DNA of 11,960 nt from JAQCEJ01 sp046160425 (GCA_046160425.1 JBJXGP010000117.1:1-11960); one strand, 5' to 3'. Positions 1 through 6,646 are shown, counted from the first letter of the stretch. Program-made: numbers and translations. The notes: a model not told the origin generated them from the letters alone.

Positions 1-329
1 ACGTTCGACAGACGTCGCCGCCGTTCTGCCATCCCGGCCGTGTCGTTCAGAAGCTGATTCAGTTCCGGTTCCGTTGGGGCGGACGGTGTTAACCTCGATC
101 CCGAATACACCCGCCAGAAACTCGAGCAGGTATCGCTACCGCCTTCGGGGACTTCATCCTCGCTGCTGCTCGGCGTCCTCAGTTGCTTCCATTCCTTGCG
201 GTGCGAGAAATCCCGCCGGGTTCTGCGGTCCACGCCGCCGAACATCGTGCGACGCACGCAGCGACTGATGCAGTGGAATACCTGAATTTCGTCGTCTGCA
301 AAGATTTCGGACCGATTCACCCGCGGCAT
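1..329 (-). pseudogene. Decayed RAYT/Y1-type transposase remnant (5' part)
   Basis: An ATG at 329, preceded by a strong ribosome site (GGGAGGAGG at 343-335), opens a frame beginning MPRVNRSEIFADDEIQVFHC. It continues through a Cys/Arg stretch (CISRCVRR), a GGVDRRTRRDFSHRKEW segment and Q49 near 183. This matches my recollection of the N-terminus of a planctomycete family of single-strand (Y1, IS200-like/REP-associated) transposases. The next family-like segment, RYLLEFLAGVFGIEV, lies at 135-91 in a different frame, with stop codons just before it in that frame, so the gene is frameshifted. The HxH motif and catalytic tyrosine are not visible in what remains before the window edge. I infer a dead transposase whose start region survives. 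It points away from the sialidase piece and its arrival may have removed that gene's 5' end. The exact left boundary is unknown. Confidence 0.55.
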
Positions 330-397
330 GCCTGCCTCCTCCCAAAAATACTTCTCGGATCAACCATTGCCCAGTCGGCGAGAACACTGCAAATTCA

Positions 398-985
398 TTG
401 TCCGCTCTTCTCAAGGTACATGGTACTGGCTCCTCGGGCCTCTTCCGCAGCGAAGACGACGGCAAGACCTGGAACGAGTTCGAACTCGTCTTAGGTAAGC
501 ATCCCACGCAGCCGGAGGTTTTCTACAACGAATCGGTCATCTTCGAGAAGCCCGACGGCACGCTCGTCGCCTTCGCGCGCTACGACAACGAGACCCCGGC
601 CCACCAGCGTTTCATGGGCAAGGTCGTTTCAAAGGACCAGGGCAAAACCTGGAGCACCCCCGTCGACAGCGACCTCCCCGCGATCTGCCCGGCCCTGCTC
701 AAGCGTCCCGACGGCAGATACCTCATGTTCGCCGGTGCCCTCGATGAACCCGTCCCGCGAACCAGCTTCCTCTACCACAGCCCCGACGGCGAACACTTCA
801 CCAAACTCGGCCACCCCTACTACACCCGCACCGGCGGAACCCCCTGGAACACCGCCACCGGCGGCTCGCAAGTTCTCCTCCACCTCGCAGGCAACAAGTA
901 CGTCGTATCGTTCTACGCCGCCGACAAATCGCTACCGGGGCGGGATAAGACGTATGTTGATAGTAATGTGGTGGAGATTGAGTAG
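398..985 (+). pseudogene. Sialidase-like (BNR/Asp-box) protein, 5'-truncated
   Basis: The frame encodes ~190 residues of a sialidase/BNR-repeat beta-propeller. Two canonical Asp boxes (SxDxGxTW) are present: SEDDGKTW at residues 18-25 and SKDQGKTW at 78-85. A degenerate third (SPDGEHF) follows, with propeller-like strand segments such as LLKRPDGRYLMFAG and GNKYVVSFYAADK. Whole family members are usually near 350-400 residues and secreted. Here only the C-terminal part is present, with no signal peptide. The first usable start is a TTG at 398; the frame runs open back to 269, but upstream residues are not sialidase-like because that DNA belongs to the transposase remnant on the other strand. 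The middle (about 640-850) is very rich in C at third codon positions, unlike the TPR gene downstream. Such enzymes trim or bind glycans. A short functional protein cannot be excluded, but a broken gene is likelier. Confidence 0.6.
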
Positions 986-1017
986 AATCAAGGGAGTGGT
1001 TCGACTAAAACTTCATT

Positions 1018-1391
1018 ATGGTTATCTCTCAACCAGCCCCACCAAAAGGAACCTTTGAGTACATTGAAGCGAAGATTCGCCTTGATGCCGAGGGGACTGC
1101 GTTCGGTGGAGACTTCGAGTGGTTGTGTCAGTGGTTCCTGGAAAACGCTCCCCGGTATCGCGGCCAGTTCGAACAAGTCTGGTTGTGGAAAGATTGGCCG
1201 GATCGGTGGGGGACTGATGCGGGCATCGACCTCATCGCGCGCACGCGGACGGGTGAACTATGGGCCATTCAGGCCAAGGCCGATCATCCCGACCGCGCGA
1301 TCTCCAAGCGAGAAATCGATTCGTTCCTGTCCGAATCGAACCGTTCGCAGTTCGCTTATCGACTACTGATGGCCACGACCGACGACATCGG
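1018..1391 (+). pseudogene. Mrr-like restriction endonuclease, N-terminal piece cut by RAYT unit
   Basis: ATG at 1018 opens a frame whose first ~125 residues resemble the N-terminal nuclease domain found on large restriction/helicase proteins. The text GTDAGIDLIARTRTGELWAIQAK gives a PD-(D/E)xK-type active site of the Mrr kind: D71, then Q86-x-K88 on the next strand, followed by ISKREIDSFL and a strand LLMATTDD that is typical of the fold. Homology stops at about residue 126, exactly where the palindromic end of the RAYT unit begins (1392). The frame then runs on, without meaning, to a stop at 1593 in the antisense of the transposase. The rest of the expected protein (helicase and possibly methylase regions) is absent beyond the insertion, where the TPR gene begins, so a deletion also happened. 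The fragment lacks the large motor part and is most likely inactive as a restriction system. Confidence 0.65.
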
Positions 1392-1422
1392 CAGGGTGGC
1401 ACTGCTGGCTTGCCCAGCAGTG
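1392..1422. repeat. Left REP-like palindromic end
   Basis: CAGGGTGGCACTGCTGG (1392-1408) is a perfect 17-bp inverted match to 2062-2078. Within it CACTGCTGG (1400-1408) pairs with CCAGCAGTG (1414-1422) around a 5-nt loop. This hairpin is what single-strand transposases of the Y1 class recognise. Confidence 0.75.
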
Positions 1423-1433
1423 TGTTTGTCTTG

Positions 1434-2024
1434 CTATCGTCCCCTGAAATCGAACTCCGGCGGAAGTCGGCTCAGTGTCGGCAGCAGCGGGTCGACGGGA
1501 CTTTCTGGAAGAATGAATCGGCGGGCACTCGACCACCTCCAATCGACGGCTCGCTCGCACAGTCCTCGTTTCACCGGGTTGTTGTGGATGTAGTCAATCG
1601 TCGCTTGTATCGTCTGCGGCTCGGTGATGTTTCGGTCGTATCCCGGCCCCTCTTGCCAGTAGCGAAACGTCGTTGTTCCCGGTCTTTGACGAATCGTGAG
1701 TCTGTCCACCAGTTCGCTGTCGGTCGCCATCAGCAGTTGCTTGATTCGATAGGAATAAGGTCGCTTGATCCCGTTCAGCAGTGCCGATACGGTCGAGGCT
1801 TCGCGTTCGGGTAGCACGAGTAAATGCACATGTTCCGGCATGAAAACGAACGCCACCAGTTGATATCGATGACGATCTATCGCTCGTTGCACACTCACGG
1901 ACAGCAACCCACACCACGCATCGTTCGTGAGCAACGGCAAGTGCCGGTAACAGGAAAACGTCAACTCATGCAGATGACCCGGCTCATGGATGTGCTTGAT
2001 TCGCTTTCGTTGGGGCTGATTCAT
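1434..2024 (-). CDS. REP-associated tyrosine transposase (RAYT, Y1/IS200-like HUH)
   Basis: A 196-residue protein from ATG 2024. Open frame continues upstream to 2348, but that part lies in the terminal repeats and the TPR gene, so the internal ATG (MNQPQRKRIKHIH) is preferred. Family marks are clear: HELTFSCYRH near residue 19, the HUH metal motif in VFMPEHVHLLVLP (H65, H67), a helix with YIHNNPVKRGL carrying the likely nucleophile Y145, and the trailing WRWSSAR signature (162-168). Such enzymes cut single-stranded DNA at REP palindromes and join it through a 5'-phosphotyrosine. The length is slightly above the usual ~150-180 residues, the ORF is uninterrupted and all key residues are present, so it may be active or recently active. 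No convincing Shine-Dalgarno precedes it. The inverted REP-like hairpins on both sides are its expected substrates. Confidence 0.85.
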   Translation of the reverse strand: MNQPQRKRIKHIHEPGHLHELTFSCYRHLPLLTNDAWCGLLSVSVQRAIDRHRYQLVAFVFMPEHVHLLVLPEREASTVSALLNGIKRPYSYRIKQLLMATDSELVDRLTIRQRPGTTTFRYWQEGPGYDRNITEPQTIQATIDYIHNNPVKRGLCERAVDWRWSSARRFILPESPVDPLLPTLSRLPPEFDFRGR

Positions 2025-2047
2025 AACGGAAACGATAACACCACATG

Positions 2048-2078
2048 CACTGCTGGACAAGCCAGCAGTGCCACCCTG
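2048..2078. repeat. Right REP-like palindromic end
   Basis: CACTGCTGG (2048-2056) pairs with CCAGCAGTG (2062-2070) around a 5-nt loop, followed by CCACCCTG. The whole 31 bp is the inverted copy of 1392-1422 with a single mismatch in the loop region. Confidence 0.75.
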
Positions 2079-2104
2079 GCTGGTCACAGTGCCACCCTGG
2101 CTGG
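2066..2104. repeat. 18-bp direct repeat at the right end of the RAYT unit
   Basis: CAGTGCCACCCTGGCTGG occurs at 2066-2083 and exactly again at 2087-2104 (period 21 bp). The first copy overlaps the right REP hairpin; the second lacks the palindromic partner. It lies between the unit and the stop codon of the TPR gene at 2125. It may be a relic of an earlier insertion or an extended recognition sequence. Confidence 0.7.
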
Positions 2105-2124
2105 GTGCGCCAGTTAACCAAACC

Positions 2125-3435
2125 TCACTCCGCCGTCTGCTCTGCCAACGTCGGGTCGATTTCTCTTGCGCGGTTGCGATCTTCACTCGCAGCGGCGACT
2201 TCTCCGGATTTCTCGCGCTGTTCGGCTCGTAGCCAGAAGGCCTGGGCGACGTCGGCGTCGAAGCGACGGGATTGTTCATAATCCGATACCGCTCGATCGA
2301 TCTCTCCCTTTTGCAGGTGAGCATCGCCGCGAATCGAATAGGCCTCATCGAGCGGCTGGATTTCGATCGCGCGGGTGCAGTCGGCGATCGCCTTTTCGAA
2401 CTGTTTCAAGTTCATCCAGACGTTGCCCCGCTGCATGAGCGCTTTGACGTTCTGCTCGTCGAGGCTCAGCGCGTGCGTCAAATCGCGGATCGCTTCCTGA
2501 TGCATGTCGGATGCTTCGTAATACTCGGCTCGCGAGATGTAGACCGCCGGGTCTCCCCGCTTGGAGCGGACCTGCTGGTGATGTTCACCCAGCCCGATCA
2601 GCCAGCGGACTTTAGAGTCGTCCCGCCGGGCTTCATCCATCATTTGCAGCGCGAGGTAGGCATCGCGCCGTTGATGGTAGAATTTCACGTTCTCCGGATC
2701 GCGGACAATCGCTTCGGTGAAGTCGGAAACCGCCTCATCGTGTTTCATCAGCCGATGCTTGACCAGCCCGCGATTGTTGTACGCATTCACATAATTGGGG
2801 TCGAGTTCGATCACGCGATCGAACTGCTCGAGGGCCTTGAACATCAATCCCTTTTGCAGTAAAGCATAGCCGAGATTGTTGCCCGCGTCGGTATATTTCG
2901 GATCGATGGTGAGGGCATTTTTCAGCGAGACGATCGCCTCATCGAATTTACGCTGCGCAATGTAGACCAGCCCGTGATTGTTGTGGGCCTGCTTGTACTG
3001 GGGATCGATCTCGATCGCCTTTTGAAAATCGCCGAGCGCCTGCGGATGGTGGCCCCGCGAGAGATGATAGAACCCTCGCGTATTCCAATACCGGGGGATC
3101 TGCGGAGCAAGCTCGATCGCACGGTTGTAGTCGGCGCTCGCCGCGTCGTCGTCCCCCTTATCGGCGAAGACTCCCCCCCGGCGAAAATAGACTTCGGGAT
3201 GCATCGGCTCGGCGGCAACCGCCTGATTGAGCAGCGCGAGCGCGCCATCGAGATCCTGCTTTTCGATCAGTGGTGTCGCCTGCTTGATCAATTCGCCGGT
3301 AGCGGGCGCCAACGGAAGGTCAATCCCCGGCTTCGCGGTTCCCGACGTTGACGTTGCATTCGTTGAGGGAGCGGAATCGTCCCGTTGACATCCCCACACA
3401 CCAATTAGAAGACCAATCATCAGCCACGCACGCAT
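2125..3435 (-). CDS. TPR-repeat lipoprotein
   Basis: A 436-residue protein from ATG 3435. This start, not the upstream in-frame one at 3570, is chosen because GGAG lies 8 nt before it and because it yields a lipoprotein signal: MRAWLMIGLLIGVWGC, a basic n-region, hydrophobic core and lipobox VWGC with C16 as the lipidation site. A Ser/Thr-rich linker (about 20-40) follows. From about residue 47 to 431 come roughly ten to eleven 34-residue TPR units, recognisable by repeated G-x-Y/A...A...Y..AI...P patterns (for example PEVYFRRGGVFADKGDDDAA and KALMQRGNVWMNLKQFEKAI). The least regular part is near 260-297. The protein is expected to be anchored to a membrane and act as a protein-binding scaffold; no partner or specific pathway can be named. 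It has its own upstream promoter and no same-strand close neighbour, so it is probably monocistronic. Confidence 0.88.
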   Translation of the reverse strand: MRAWLMIGLLIGVWGCQRDDSAPSTNATSTSGTAKPGIDLPLAPATGELIKQATPLIEKQDLDGALALLNQAVAAEPMHPEVYFRRGGVFADKGDDDAASADYNRAIELAPQIPRYWNTRGFYHLSRGHHPQALGDFQKAIEIDPQYKQAHNNHGLVYIAQRKFDEAIVSLKNALTIDPKYTDAGNNLGYALLQKGLMFKALEQFDRVIELDPNYVNAYNNRGLVKHRLMKHDEAVSDFTEAIVRDPENVKFYHQRRDAYLALQMMDEARRDDSKVRWLIGLGEHHQQVRSKRGDPAVYISRAEYYEASDMHQEAIRDLTHALSLDEQNVKALMQRGNVWMNLKQFEKAIADCTRAIEIQPLDEAYSIRGDAHLQKGEIDRAVSDYEQSRRFDADVAQAFWLRAEQREKSGEVAAASEDRNRAREIDPTLAEQTAE

Positions 3436-3646
3436 GATCGTCACTCCGGTTAAATACAAGGAAAAAACCCGGCGAGAGTTATTCGGCCGCAACTCGGTCG
3501 TCGGGCTGAGAATGCCCCTCAATCGCCGACTGGCCTTCGAAACGCGAAGCCGCGGGATTGCGAGTTGCAAAATGAACGTGAGACGTCGAACAGAAGTGTT
3601 ATCGAAAGGAGAAGATGCGTGAGGAGAGATCGGAAAATGGTCCCGG
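3436..3646 (-). other. Leader region of the TPR lipoprotein gene
   Basis: About 205 nt separate the predicted transcription start (~3640) from the ATG at 3435. Reading the transcript strand there are no long hairpins I can call. A weak in-frame extension back to 3570 is open but not protein-like. I see no known riboswitch pattern. Confidence 0.4.
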
Positions 3647-3676
3647 CTTATAGCCCGAATCCGACGAGCCTGTCAA
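3647..3676 (-). promoter_or_regulatory. Sigma70-type promoter for the TPR lipoprotein gene
   Basis: On the minus strand TTGACA (3676-3671) matches the -35 consensus exactly and TATAAG (3652-3647) matches the -10 at five of six positions, with an 18-bp spacer. The predicted start is near 3640. It points at the TPR gene with no other gene between. Confidence 0.6.
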
Positions 3677-4015
3677 TATGATCTGACCTGGGACCGTCGC
3701 CGTTCCGCATCCACGCGGAATCAGCGGCATGGCATCGATCGGCATCAATTTCGATGAATTTCCCGGCAGTACGTTGTGACGGCAAAGGAGTTCATCGATC
3801 GGCGGACGCCGCGACGGGATGCAAGAACCTCAGAAAAGACAAAGGCTTGCGTTGACCCCATCGCCCGGATTGCTAGAATAGGAGCCGTCTTGCAGATTTC
3901 GGTGCGGTCTCCAGCCGTGCCGGATTCACCAGATGCCGGCCATTGCGAGAACCAAAGTCGGGGAATTGGTGTCCCAACGTTGTGGGATGCTGAAAAACTC
4001 GCCGACAATTGTGCA
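3677..4015. other. Non-coding region between TPR gene and tRNA-Pro
   Basis: No convincing protein gene. Short frames exist on both strands but are Arg/Ser/Thr-rich or are tRNA antisense artefacts. The region carries one good plus-strand promoter (3852-3879) whose transcript would run for ~215 nt to the tRNA. Nothing else is recognised. Confidence 0.5.
3852..3879 (+). promoter_or_regulatory. Sigma70-type promoter, distal to tRNA-Pro
   Basis: TTGACC (3852-3857) and TAGAAT (3874-3879) with a 16-bp spacer, each five of six to consensus. The predicted start is near 3886, about 215 nt before the tRNA. It could drive a long tRNA precursor or a small RNA lying in between. Confidence 0.5.
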
Positions 4016-4043
4016 TTGACAGACCACAGGTGAATCCGATATT
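4016..4043 (+). promoter_or_regulatory. Candidate promoter proximal to tRNA-Pro
   Basis: A perfect TTGACA (4016-4021) is followed by a weaker -10 candidate, GATATT (4038-4043, 16-bp spacer). A start near 4050 would give a ~55-nt 5' leader on the tRNA, a normal distance for removal by RNase P. Confidence 0.45.
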
Positions 4044-4103
4044 TGAAGTCGAAAATCGAATCGCCGTGACTTCGCCATGATGTGGCAGCGGCGGAAAAAG
4101 TTT

Positions 4104-4179
<76 letters not shown>

Positions 4180-4230
4180 TTGACTTACGACGACGACAAT
4201 TTGACTTGCAGCAGACAGTTGCAGCAAAAA

Positions 4231-4259
4231 CCCCCGATCAGCAGCCACTGACCGGGGGG
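4231..4259 (-). terminator. Intrinsic terminator, minus-strand orientation
   Basis: CCCCCG-A-TCAG pairs with CTGA-C-CGGGGG (one mismatch, loop CAGCCA). On the minus strand the hairpin is followed at once by TTTTT (4230-4226). It would stop leftward transcripts entering from the element before they reach the tRNA. On the plus strand no U-tract follows, so it would be a weak stop for the tRNA transcript. Confidence 0.65.
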
Positions 4260-4320
4260 AACGCGAGCCTTTCAGCTCGACGTGAGTGGATTCTTTAATC
4301 ACTCAGTTGAGAGGTTCATC

Positions 4321-5349
4321 ATGCAACAGCCCAAGCCGTATTTCCGTAAGTTCGACGGTTGGTGGTACGTTCAGCTTCACCTCAATGGGAAGCGTAAACA
4401 GTACAAGCTTGTCAAAGGACTTGAAAACGAGTCCGATGCTTGGCAAACGTTTCATCGCCTTATGGCTGCTCCACGCCCGGTGCAACTGGCACCTGTGACC
4501 AGTGAAACCGTGGTTGCACTCCTTGATGTGTTTCTCGGTCACTGCATCGAGGTGCGTGCTGAAGCAACGGCCAATTGGTATCGCTATTTCCTGACGTCGT
4601 TCGCGAAATTCATCGGTTCCACATTGACGGTGGAAGATCTCCGAACGTTTCACGTCACCGACTGGCTGAAAACCTGTCCGAAGTGGTCGTCGACCACGAA
4701 GCACGACGCGGTACAAGCCGTGCGAGCATGCTTCCGATGGCATTGGACGGAGGGGCGAATTGCGCACTATCCGTTGAACGGCTTGAAGGCCCCGAAGAAA
4801 AAACGCCGCGAAGTGGTTGTCTCGCCACAGCAGTTTGCCGACGTCCTTGACGCAGTGAAAGATATACACTTCCGTTTGCTGCTTCGGTTCTTGTACCTGA
4901 CCGGTTGTCGGCCACAAGAGGCGACCAGCCTTTGCAAAAAACATGTCCAATTGGAACTCAGCCGTGTTGTCTTTCCTCCCTCGGAGGCCAAGGGCCAGGA
5001 ATATCCCCGCGTGATCTATTTGAACGACGAAGCCAAACAGATCGTGGCGGGATTGCTCGCCCACCGGATTAAGCCCGATGACCGCATCTTCCTCAACTCG
5101 CATAACAAACCGTGGAATCGCAATTCCGTCCGCTGCCGGTTCCGCCGTTTGCGGGACAAGATTGGTTCGCTGTGTGCATATCATCTGCGTCATTCCTTCG
5201 CTACCAATGCCTTGCAACGACTCGATCCGATCACAGTCTCCGTCCTGATGGGCCATTCCGATGCTTCCACCGTCGCTCGCACCTATCAGCATCTCGCGAA
5301 GAATCCGGAATTTCTGATCGATGCAGCCCGTAAAGCATCGGGCGGTTAA
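4321..5349 (+). CDS. int: Tyrosine recombinase / integrase
   Basis: A 342-residue phage-type integrase. The ATG at 4321 is preferred over the in-frame GTG at 4282 because GAGAGG (4309-4314) sits 6 nt before it and the 13-residue extension is not family-like. Residues 1-50 resemble an arm-binding domain (aromatic FDGWWYVQLHLNGKRKQYKL), about 60-150 the core-binding SAM-like domain, and 165-342 the catalytic domain. Catalytic residues: R197 (TGCRPQEA), K224 (EAKGQ), R290 (YHLRHSFAT), H312 (LMGHSD) and nucleophile Y322 (ARTYQHL). The usual histidine of box II (HxxR) is a tyrosine, Y287, a substitution seen in part of the family. It should cut and rejoin att sites to insert and excise the element, likely at the adjacent tRNA-Pro. 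It converges with the excisionase-like gene 28 bp downstream. Confidence 0.95.
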   Translation: MQQPKPYFRKFDGWWYVQLHLNGKRKQYKLVKGLENESDAWQTFHRLMAAPRPVQLAPVTSETVVALLDVFLGHCIEVRAEATANWYRYFLTSFAKFIGSTLTVEDLRTFHVTDWLKTCPKWSSTTKHDAVQAVRACFRWHWTEGRIAHYPLNGLKAPKKKRREVVVSPQQFADVLDAVKDIHFRLLLRFLYLTGCRPQEATSLCKKHVQLELSRVVFPPSEAKGQEYPRVIYLNDEAKQIVAGLLAHRIKPDDRIFLNSHNKPWNRNSVRCRFRRLRDKIGSLCAYHLRHSFATNALQRLDPITVSVLMGHSDASTVARTYQHLAKNPEFLIDAARKASGG

Positions 5350-5377
5350 TGTTTCGCATCCGTGCCGATCAGGACGA

Positions 5378-5614
5378 TCACAATTTGATGTGTTTCAATG
5401 TCACTCGTGTCACGGGTAGGGGAGTCGCACGCTCGGTACTCCTTCCTTGATGATGCTCGGTCAAATATTCGGTGAGATCTTCCTCGCTGATGCGGATCGC
5501 ACCTCGGCGCGCGCCGATACGAACATGAGCCAGTTGCCCACTTTCGACAAGCAGATACACCGACGATGGACTGATGCGCAGTTGCTTGGCCACATCTTGA
5601 ACGGTCAGGTACAT
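5378..5614 (-). CDS. Excisionase-like helix-turn-helix DNA-binding protein
   Basis: From ATG 5614 the protein has 78 residues: MYLTVQDVAKQLRISPSS, then VYLLVESGQLAHVRIGARRGAIRISEEDLTEYL. This is the MerR-like winged-helix pattern of the excisionase family/HTH_17 (helix-turn-helix at residues ~4-22, wing with basic RIGARRG, closing helix). Such proteins bend DNA at att sites to direct excision, or act as small regulators. The position, tail to tail with the integrase, supports the excisionase role. The frame is open back to an ATG at 5713 that overlaps the upstream stop (ATGA), which would add 33 residues. I prefer 5614 because the domain begins right there and the extension is encoded by a strong hairpin. 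No good Shine-Dalgarno precedes 5614, so the start is uncertain. Confidence 0.82.
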   Translation of the reverse strand: MYLTVQDVAKQLRISPSSVYLLVESGQLAHVRIGARRGAIRISEEDLTEYLTEHHQGRSTERATPLPVTRVTLKHIKL

Positions 5615-5653
5615 GGCTAAAACTTTCGAAGTGATGATCCGGCGTAAAGCAAT

Positions 5654-5698
5654 GAATGTCCCCGGCAAGCCTTCTGACGAAGACTCACCGGGACATTC
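5654..5698 (-). terminator. Long hairpin between small protein gene and excisionase-like gene
   Basis: GAATGTCCC-c-GG (5654-5665) pairs with CCGGGACATTC (5688-5698), 11 bp with one bulge. Inside, AGcCTTC pairs with GAAGaCT around loop TGAC. It lies 12 nt beyond the stop at 5710 and ~40 nt before the excisionase-like start at 5614. There is no clean U-tract on either side. It may terminate, attenuate, or protect the transcript end. Confidence 0.6.
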
Positions 5699-5709
5699 TT
5701 GAAGCAATT

Positions 5710-5976
5710 TCATTCCTGATTGAGATTAATCTCGGCTTCCTGCGATTCGAGATATTCTTGCGAAAGCTGCAGGGCGCGGATCGCCTGGGGAAGTTCCGCC
5801 AGATTGAATGACGACGTGTACTTGGGCTCTTCGCCGTCGAGGTACCGCTTCTGCACGCTCACGCTGCGCAGGGTCCGTTTGCCGTCGTCGTTCTCCACAT
5901 CGTGCGAGAAGATCGATGCGGAGACGAAGCCGATGCGAAAGACTCTTTCCGGCTTGTTGGTCCGTTTCTGGGCCAT
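5710..5976 (-). CDS. Conserved small protein of unknown function, paralogue A
   Basis: An 88-residue protein with a good ribosome site (AGGAG about 8 nt before ATG 5976). I do not recognise a named family. It is a clear paralogue of the product of 7098-7376: aligned from KP..FR, about 28 of ~73 positions are identical by eye, including FR, SAS.F, DGK, VS..K.Y, E.K.T.S, LP.A and the E.EA tail. The predicted layout is four or five beta strands then a long helix (ELPQAIRALQLSQEYLES), which recalls small single-strand nucleic-acid binding folds such as PC4, but this is only a shape argument. It is acidic at the C-terminus. The stop overlaps a possible ATG of the excisionase-like frame (ATGA), and a strong hairpin follows. 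Confidence 0.78.
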   Translation of the reverse strand: MAQKRTNKPERVFRIGFVSASIFSHDVENDDGKRTLRSVSVQKRYLDGEEPKYTSSFNLAELPQAIRALQLSQEYLESQEAEINLNQE

Positions 5977-6260
5977 CTGACTGCTCCTGTTCTAAAAGAA
6001 ATGCTGATTCGTTCCCCGCCGCGACGCGCGGCAAGGGACATAAGACTGCCACACCCTCCACGATGGGCACAGCAAGATTTCGGTAGTCGAAAGGTACAGG
6101 AGATCGGAAAGTTCAACCCTGCACCGAAAAATGGGCATTCCTTTGCACCGTTGTCCCGGTCGGTTCACTGATCCGCTACGAGCGGACACCACTGACCTCG
6201 TCCGGGACTTCCTCCCAAATCACACGGAAGCCGCCAGGGAGCGGCTCCCGTGTTGATACC
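5977..6260. other. Intergenic region with two hairpins
   Basis: 284 bp without a convincing gene. Besides the hairpin after the 6261 stop, it holds GCCGCG-acg-CGCGGC (6018-6032), extended by TCCC/GGGA to 6013-6038. On the minus strand this lies ~40 nt upstream of the start at 5976 and could shape the leader of that gene. Short frames in the region look like random Arg/Ser/Cys-rich translations. Confidence 0.5.
6223..6252 (-). terminator. Hairpin after the 6261-6542 gene
   Basis: CACGG-a-AGCCGC (6223-6234) pairs with GCGGCT-c-CCGTG (6241-6252), 11 bp with one mismatch and a 6-nt loop, starting 8 nt past the stop codon. It is GC-rich with only a weak U-rich tail (TGTGATTTGG), so factor-independent termination is plausible but not certain. 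Confidence 0.55.
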
Positions 6261-6542
6261 TCAACATTGCATGTCGAGGTGCCGTTCAGCCCGTTGCAGG
6301 CCGTCGAGCAGTACACTGCACAAGTCGTGAAGATCCTCCTGATCCAGCAGAAACATCCTTCTTGGTTCACTGTCCGTCCGACTGACTTCGGCCAGCAGTT
6401 CGCTGTGTCCACACGTGCGTTCAAAGACTCGCATCTGGACGACAAATTTTCTGCCAGCGAATGCCGACTCGATCGGCAGCGTTGCTACGGGGTCGTCGCA
6501 GAAGGCCAGCTTGAGAAGTGATTGCCAAATGTGTTGCAACAT
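6261..6542 (-). CDS. Small protein of unknown function
   Basis: From ATG 6542 the frame gives 93 residues; a GTG at 6611 would give 116. The sequence is protein-like (balanced charged and hydrophobic residues, an amphipathic C-terminal helix DQEDLHDLCSVLLDGLQRAERHLDM) and better than the overlapping frame 6176-6445. Predicted shape is a helix, a few strands (KFVVQMRVFER, ELLAEVSR, RRMFLL), then a helix. That recalls the strands-then-helix order of the paralogue pair at 5710 and 7098, but I see no convincing residue match. No Shine-Dalgarno is present at either start. It is placed like a separate cassette with its own downstream hairpin. Confidence 0.5.
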   Translation of the reverse strand: MLQHIWQSLLKLAFCDDPVATLPIESAFAGRKFVVQMRVFERTCGHSELLAEVSRTDSEPRRMFLLDQEDLHDLCSVLLDGLQRAERHLDMQC

Positions 6543-6646
6543 GGGTTTTGGGGGGAATGTAGTTAAAACAGAGACAAACCCAACGGGTGGAGACTGCCGG
6601 TGCCCCTGCACACCGACCGACTATTCCGCCGATTGGAGGCTTTCAA

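Larger units (their letters stand above)
1392..2104 (-). mobile_element. RAYT transposase unit with inverted REP-like ends
   Basis: One transposase gene sits between two palindromic ends that are inverted copies of each other: 1392-1422 and 2048-2078, 31 bp with one mismatch. Each end folds into a 9-bp hairpin. At the right edge an extra 18-bp repeat copy extends the structure to 2104. The unit interrupts the Mrr-like gene. Architecture fits a REP-associated tyrosine transposase with its own REP sequences; the precise mobilised boundary is inferred. Confidence 0.65.

Noticed and set aside
2048..2104. Possible CRISPR-like array because of repeated 18-mers
   Set aside because: Only two direct copies with a 3-nt gap; this is REP-like structure at the end of the transposase unit, not repeat-spacer architecture.
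2272..2862. 196-codon plus-strand frame antisense to the TPR gene
   Set aside because: Its regular pattern mirrors the TPR repeats on the other strand; no independent signal.
4303..5292. 329-codon minus-strand frame antisense to the integrase
   Set aside because: Shadow of a gene with all catalytic residues on the plus strand; no family signature.
6176..6445. 89-codon minus frame overlapping the 6261-6542 gene
   Set aside because: Cys/Arg/Thr-rich random-looking translation that runs through the hairpin at 6223-6252; the other frame is more protein-like.
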